64,000 bases of DNA. Origin: Solea solea. Lineage: Eukaryota; Chordata; Actinopteri; Pleuronectiformes; Soleidae. The translations under genes and the position numbers were made by a program. Shown piece by piece: positions 59,847 through 64,000 of this stretch; position 1 is the stretch's first letter, and the number at the start of each line of letters is the position of its first letter. The stretch is from contig NC_081145.1 in assembly GCF_958295425.1 (NCBI RefSeq), positions 1 to 64,000 on the forward strand, given 5' to 3'. The notes under the pieces were generated by a model. It did no database searches. It saw nothing but the letters and a program-made list of their open reading frames with translations, and was not told the DNA's origin.

Positions 59847-61323
59847 GTATTTTAATCTTTTTTCTACTGTCCTATAATATGAAGTTAACATCTTATAAGG
59901 TATATTGATGTACCCTCAGTGTTTGAATTTATAATGATTTCACTGTTTGGATGTGTTTTTCTATTTGTCTCTGTTTTTGTGTACATTCAGCAGGGATACG
60001 GCTGTTTTCTGATGTTTTTTCATTTTTTTATTGTCCCATAACATAAACCTCACAAATAAAGTTAACATCTCATAAGATATAGTTATATACCTTCAGTGTT
60101 TGATTTTGCAATGATCTCACTGTTTGAATGTCTTTTTCTATTTTTGTCTGTTTTTGTGCGCATTCAGCTGGAATACGACTGTTTTCTGATTTTTTTTCAA
60201 TTTTTAACTGTCCCATAACATAAACCTCACAAATAAAGTTAACATCTTATAAGATATAGTTATATACGTTCAGTGTTTGATTTTGCAATGATTTCACTGT
60301 TTGAATGTGTTTTTCTATTTTTGTCTGTTTTTGTGCGCATTCAGCTGGAATACGACTGTTTTCTGATTTTTTTTCATTTTTCTACTGTCCCATAACATAA
60401 ACCTCACAAATAAAGTTAACATCTTATAAGATATACTAATGTACCCTCGTCGTTCCGCTCGTCTTGGGACCCCAAACGACATATGAAATATTCACACTCC
60501 TGCTACCTGTAGAAATGTAGTTCCTCCAAAACTTCCACTCTGGCCAAAGAGTCTAAGACTGTATAGAGTCTTCTGTTTTTGGACACAGGACTGTGGGCTT
60601 TTTTCCCCCTGGCCAAAAAAAAACTGCCAAAAACACAGTCTGTAAAATTCAAATGTAAGAAAGGGGGGAAACTGTCTTTTCTTCAATAATTCCTAAAGGC
60701 AATGAGCCCGGATGCTGATTTCTCCGTATGTGTATCAGGGACTCCTGGCTGATCCAGGGTGCCGAGTTTCAGACCCGTGCAACCTTTGGAAAGGTCAAAG
60801 GTCAGCCGCTGTGGTGTGTTTTTTGTAATAATTCCTAAAGGCATTGAGTCAGGAGTCTGATTTTTCCGTATGTGTATCAGGGACTAAAGCTTATCCCGGT
60901 TGCCGAGTTTCAGACCTGTGCAACTTTCGGAAAAGGTCAATGGTCAGCCGTTCGGGTGTGTTTTTTGTAATAATTCCTAAAGGCATTAAGCCAGGATGCT
61001 GATTTTTCCGTGTGTGTATCAGGGACTAAGGCTGATCCAGGGTGCCGAGTTTCAGACCTGTGCAACCTTCGGAAAGGTCAATGGTCAGCCGTTCGGGTGT
61101 GTTTTTTGTAATAATTCCTAAAGGCATTGAGCCAGGAGTCTGATTTTTCCGTATGTGTATCAGGGACTAAGGCTAATCTAGGGTGCCGAGTTTCAGACCT
61201 GTGTAACCTTCGGAAAGGTCAAAGGTCAGCCGTTTAGGTGTGTTTTTTGTAATAATTCCTAAAGGCATTAAGCCAGGAGTCTGATTTTTCTGTATGTGTA
61301 TCAGGGACTAAGGCTGATCGAGG
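59847..61323 (-). repeat. Composite satellite unit e
   Basis: 1,477 bp. Linker from 60,445 is slightly shortened (GAGTCTTCTGTTTTTGGACAC lacks the GACATGACCTGATTTTC segment), and the 141-bp part (~60,684-61,323) has one extra monomer. Confidence 0.92.
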
Positions 61324-63530
61324 GTATTTTAATCTTTTTTCTACTGTCCTATAATATGAAGTTAACATCTTATAAGGTATATTGATGTACCCTCAGTGTT
61401 TGAATTTATAATGATTTTACTGTTTGGATGTGTTTTTCTATTTGTGTCTGTTTTTGTGCGCATTCAGCAGGGATACGGCTGTTTTCGCAATTTTTTTCAT
61501 TTTTCTACTGTCCCATAACATAAACCTCACAAATAAAGTTAAAATCTTATAAGATATAGTTATATACCTTCAGTGTTTGATTTTGCAATCATTTCACTGT
61601 TTGGATGTGTTTTTCTATTTTTGTCTGTTTTTGTGTGCATTCAGCAGGGATACGGCTGTTTTCTGATTTTTTTTCATTTTTCTACTGTCCCATAACATAA
61701 ACCTCACAAATAAATTTAACATCTTATAAGATATAGTTATATACCTTCAGTGTTTGATTTTGCAATGATTTCACTGTTTGAATGTGTTTTTCTATTTTTG
61801 TCTGTTTTTGTGAGCAGTAAGCTGGAATACGACTGTTTTCTGATTTTTTTTTCATTTTTCTACTGTCCCATAACATAAACCTCACAAATAAAGTTAACAT
61901 CTTATAAGATATTCTTCGGTACCCTCAGTGTTTGATTTTGCAATGATTTCACTGTTTGGATGTGTTTTTCTATTTGTGTCTGTTTTTGTGCGCATTCAGC
62001 TGGAATACGACTGTTTTCTGATTTTTTTTCATTTTCTACTGTCCCATAACATAAACCTCACAAATAAAGTTAACATCTTATAAGATATACTAATGTACCC
62101 TCGTCGTTCCGCTCGTCTTGGGACCCCAAACGACATATGAAATATTCACACTCCTGCGACCTGTAGAAATGTAGTTCCTCCAAAACTTCCACTCTGGCCA
62201 AAGAGTCTAAGACTGTATAGAGTCTGACATGACCTGATTTTCAGTTTTTGGACACAGGACTTTGGGCTTTTTTCCCCCTGGCCAAAAAAAACTGCCAAAA
62301 ACACAGTCTGTAAAATTCAAACGTAAGAAAGGTGGGAAACTGTCTTTTCTTCAATAATTCCTAAAGGCAATGAGCCCGGATGCTGATTTCTCCGTATGTG
62401 TATCAGGGACTCCTGGCTGATCCAGGGTGCTGAGTTTCAGATCTGTGCAACCTTTTGAAAGGTCAAAGGTCAGCCACTGTGGTGTATTTTTTGTAATAAT
62501 TCCTAAAGGCATTGAGTCAGGAGTCTGATTTTTCCGTATGTGTATCAGGGACTAAAGCTTATCCCGGTTGCCGAGTTTCAGACCTGTGCAACTTTCGGAA
62601 AAGGTCAATGGTTAGCCGTTCGGGTGTGTTTTTTGTAATAATTCCTAAAGGCATTGAGCCAGTAGTCTGATTTTTCCGTATGTGTATCAGGGACTAAGGC
62701 TAATCTAGGGTGCCGAGTTTCAGACCTGTGTAACCTTGGAAAGGTCAAAGGTCAGCCGTTTAGGTGTGTTTTTTGTAATAATCCCTAAAGGCATTAAGCC
62801 AGGAGTCTGATTTTTCCGTATGTGTATCAGGGACTAAGGCTGATCCAGGGTGTCGAGTTTCAGACCCGTGCAACCTTTGGAAAGGTCAAAGGTCAGCCGT
62901 TTGGGTGTGTTTTTTGTAATAATTCCTAAAGGCATTGAGCCAGGAGTCTGATTTTTCCGTGTGTGTATCAGGGACTAAGGCTGATCTAGGGTGCCGAGTT
63001 TCAGACCTGTGCAACCTTCGGAAAGGTCAAAGGTCAGCCGTTCGGGTGTGTTTTTTGTAATAATTCCTAAAGGCATTAAGCCAGAAGTCTGATTTTTCCG
63101 TATGTGTATCTAGGGTGCCGAGTTTCAGACCCGTGCAACCTTTGGAAAGGTCAAAGGTCAGCCGTTTGGGTGTGTTTTTTGTAATAATTCCTAAAGGCAT
63201 TGAGCCAGGAGTCTGATTTTTCCGTGTGTGTATCAGGGACTAAGGCTGATCTAGGGTGCCGAGTTTCAGACCTGTGCAACCTTCGGAAAGGTCAAAGGTC
63301 AGCCGTTCGGGTGTGTTTTTTGTAATAATTCCTAAAGGCATTAAGCCAGAAGTCTGATTTTTCCGTATGTGTATCTAGGGTGCCGAGTTTAAGACCCGTG
63401 CAACCTTTGGAAAGGTCAAAGGTCAGCCATTTGGGTGTGTTTTTTGTAATAATTCCTAAAGGCATTAAGCCAGGAGTCTGATTTTTCCGTATGTGTATCA
63501 GGGACTAAGGCTGATCGAGGGTATTTTAAT
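61324..63530 (-). repeat. Composite satellite unit f (expanded)
   Basis: 2,207 bp. The 176-bp part runs to 62,098 (4.4 monomers), the linker is 62,099-~62,349, and the 141-bp part has about 8.4 monomers. The latter includes a local duplication in which a shortened GTATGTGTATCTAGGGTGCC monomer recurs near 63,100 and 63,370. Confidence 0.92.
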
Positions 63531-64000
63531 CTTTTTTCTACTGTCCTATAATATGAAGTTAACATCTTATAAGGTATATTGATGTACCCTCAGTGTTTAA
63601 ATTTATAATGATTTCACTGTTTGGATGTGTTTTTCTATTTGTGTCTGTTTTTGTGCGCATTCAGAAGGAGTACGGCTGTTTTCGCAATTTTTTTCATTTT
63701 TCTACTGTCCCATAACATAAACCTCACAAATAAAGTTAAAATCTTATAAGATATACTAATGTACCCTCGTCGTTCCGCTCGTCTTGGGACCCCAAACGAC
63801 ATATGAAATATTCACACTCCTGCGACCTGTAGAAATGTAGTTCCTCCAAAAATTCCACTCTGGCCAAAGAGTCTCAGACTGTATAGAGTCTTCAGTTTTT
63901 GGACACAGGACTGTGGGCTTTTTTCCCCCTGGCCAAAAAAAACTGCCAAAAACACAGTCTGTAAAATTCAAATGTAAGAAAGGTGGGAAACTGTCTTTTC
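63531..64000 (-). repeat. Composite satellite unit g (cut by window end)
   Basis: Only 1.3 monomers of 176 bp (63,531-63,764), then linker from 63,765 to the window edge. The linker has the same internal deletion as unit e (GAGTCTTCAGTTTTTGGACAC). Confidence 0.9.

Noticed and set aside
1..64000. tRNA, rRNA or other structured RNA genes
   Set aside because: No cloverleaf A/B-box pairs or rRNA-like segments noticed by eye; a covariance-model scan would be needed to exclude small ones.

Overview
The window reads as repeat-dominated chromosomal DNA of a ray-finned (teleost) fish. Evidence: LINE remnants of L1 and CR1/L2/Rex1 type, a hAT element with a BED-finger transposase, a TTAA-targeting element with a THAP-like ORF, a fish-type dispersed retroposon with an (AATTC)n tail, spliceosomal exon boundaries, and no bacterial gene organisation. 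The species cannot be read from the sequence. Most of the 64 kb is satellite DNA, probably from a (peri)centromeric or other heterochromatic block.

Layout. (1) 1-16,670: type I satellite, an AT-rich 176-bp monomer, partly in a six-monomer (1,056-bp) higher-order repeat. It is interrupted twice by the same LINE 3' end (10,124-10,705 and 15,109-15,702), which has been amplified with the satellite. (2) 16,671-36,170: type II satellite, a diverged 176-bp monomer, alternating with four copies of a non-satellite block. Copy 4 (33,837-36,170) runs on into unique DNA and is probably the source. Copies 1-3 are stranded in satellite, and copy 1 carries a duplicate of a host-gene exon. Copy 2 holds a 1.44-kb TTAA element; copy 3 holds a 0.3-kb retroposon.

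(3) 36,170-41,108: the only stretch resembling ordinary genome. It has two well-formed minus-strand exons (35,807-35,899 and 36,324-36,479), a possible terminal exon (40,690-40,734) and two degraded L1 pieces head to head. I could not name the gene(s).

(4) 41,109-64,000: a mosaic of three modules: a 176-bp monomer, a 141-bp monomer, and a ~240-bp linker. They run on the plus strand up to ~44.9 kb and on the minus strand from ~45.2 kb, giving a large imperfect inverted repeat centred near 45.0 kb. Each arm carries one copy of a ~0.63-kb TTA-flanked inverted-repeat element, in opposite orientations. The right arm also holds an internal fragment of L1 ORF2 (47,166-49,955) and a 5'-truncated CR1/L2/Rex1-type LINE (51,305-52,134). 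From 52,226 to the end the modules form a composite unit of ~1,343 bp repeated about 6.3 times; two adjacent units carry the same hAT insertion and measure ~2,467 bp.

No complete protein-coding gene is present. Most open frames are satellite or microsatellite read-through. The window's interest lies in how it is built: satellite arrays that have absorbed transposons, host flank and an exon and then amplified them, plus a tripartite composite satellite arranged as a palindrome. Some large identities and the palindrome could be assembly products and should be tested with single long reads.
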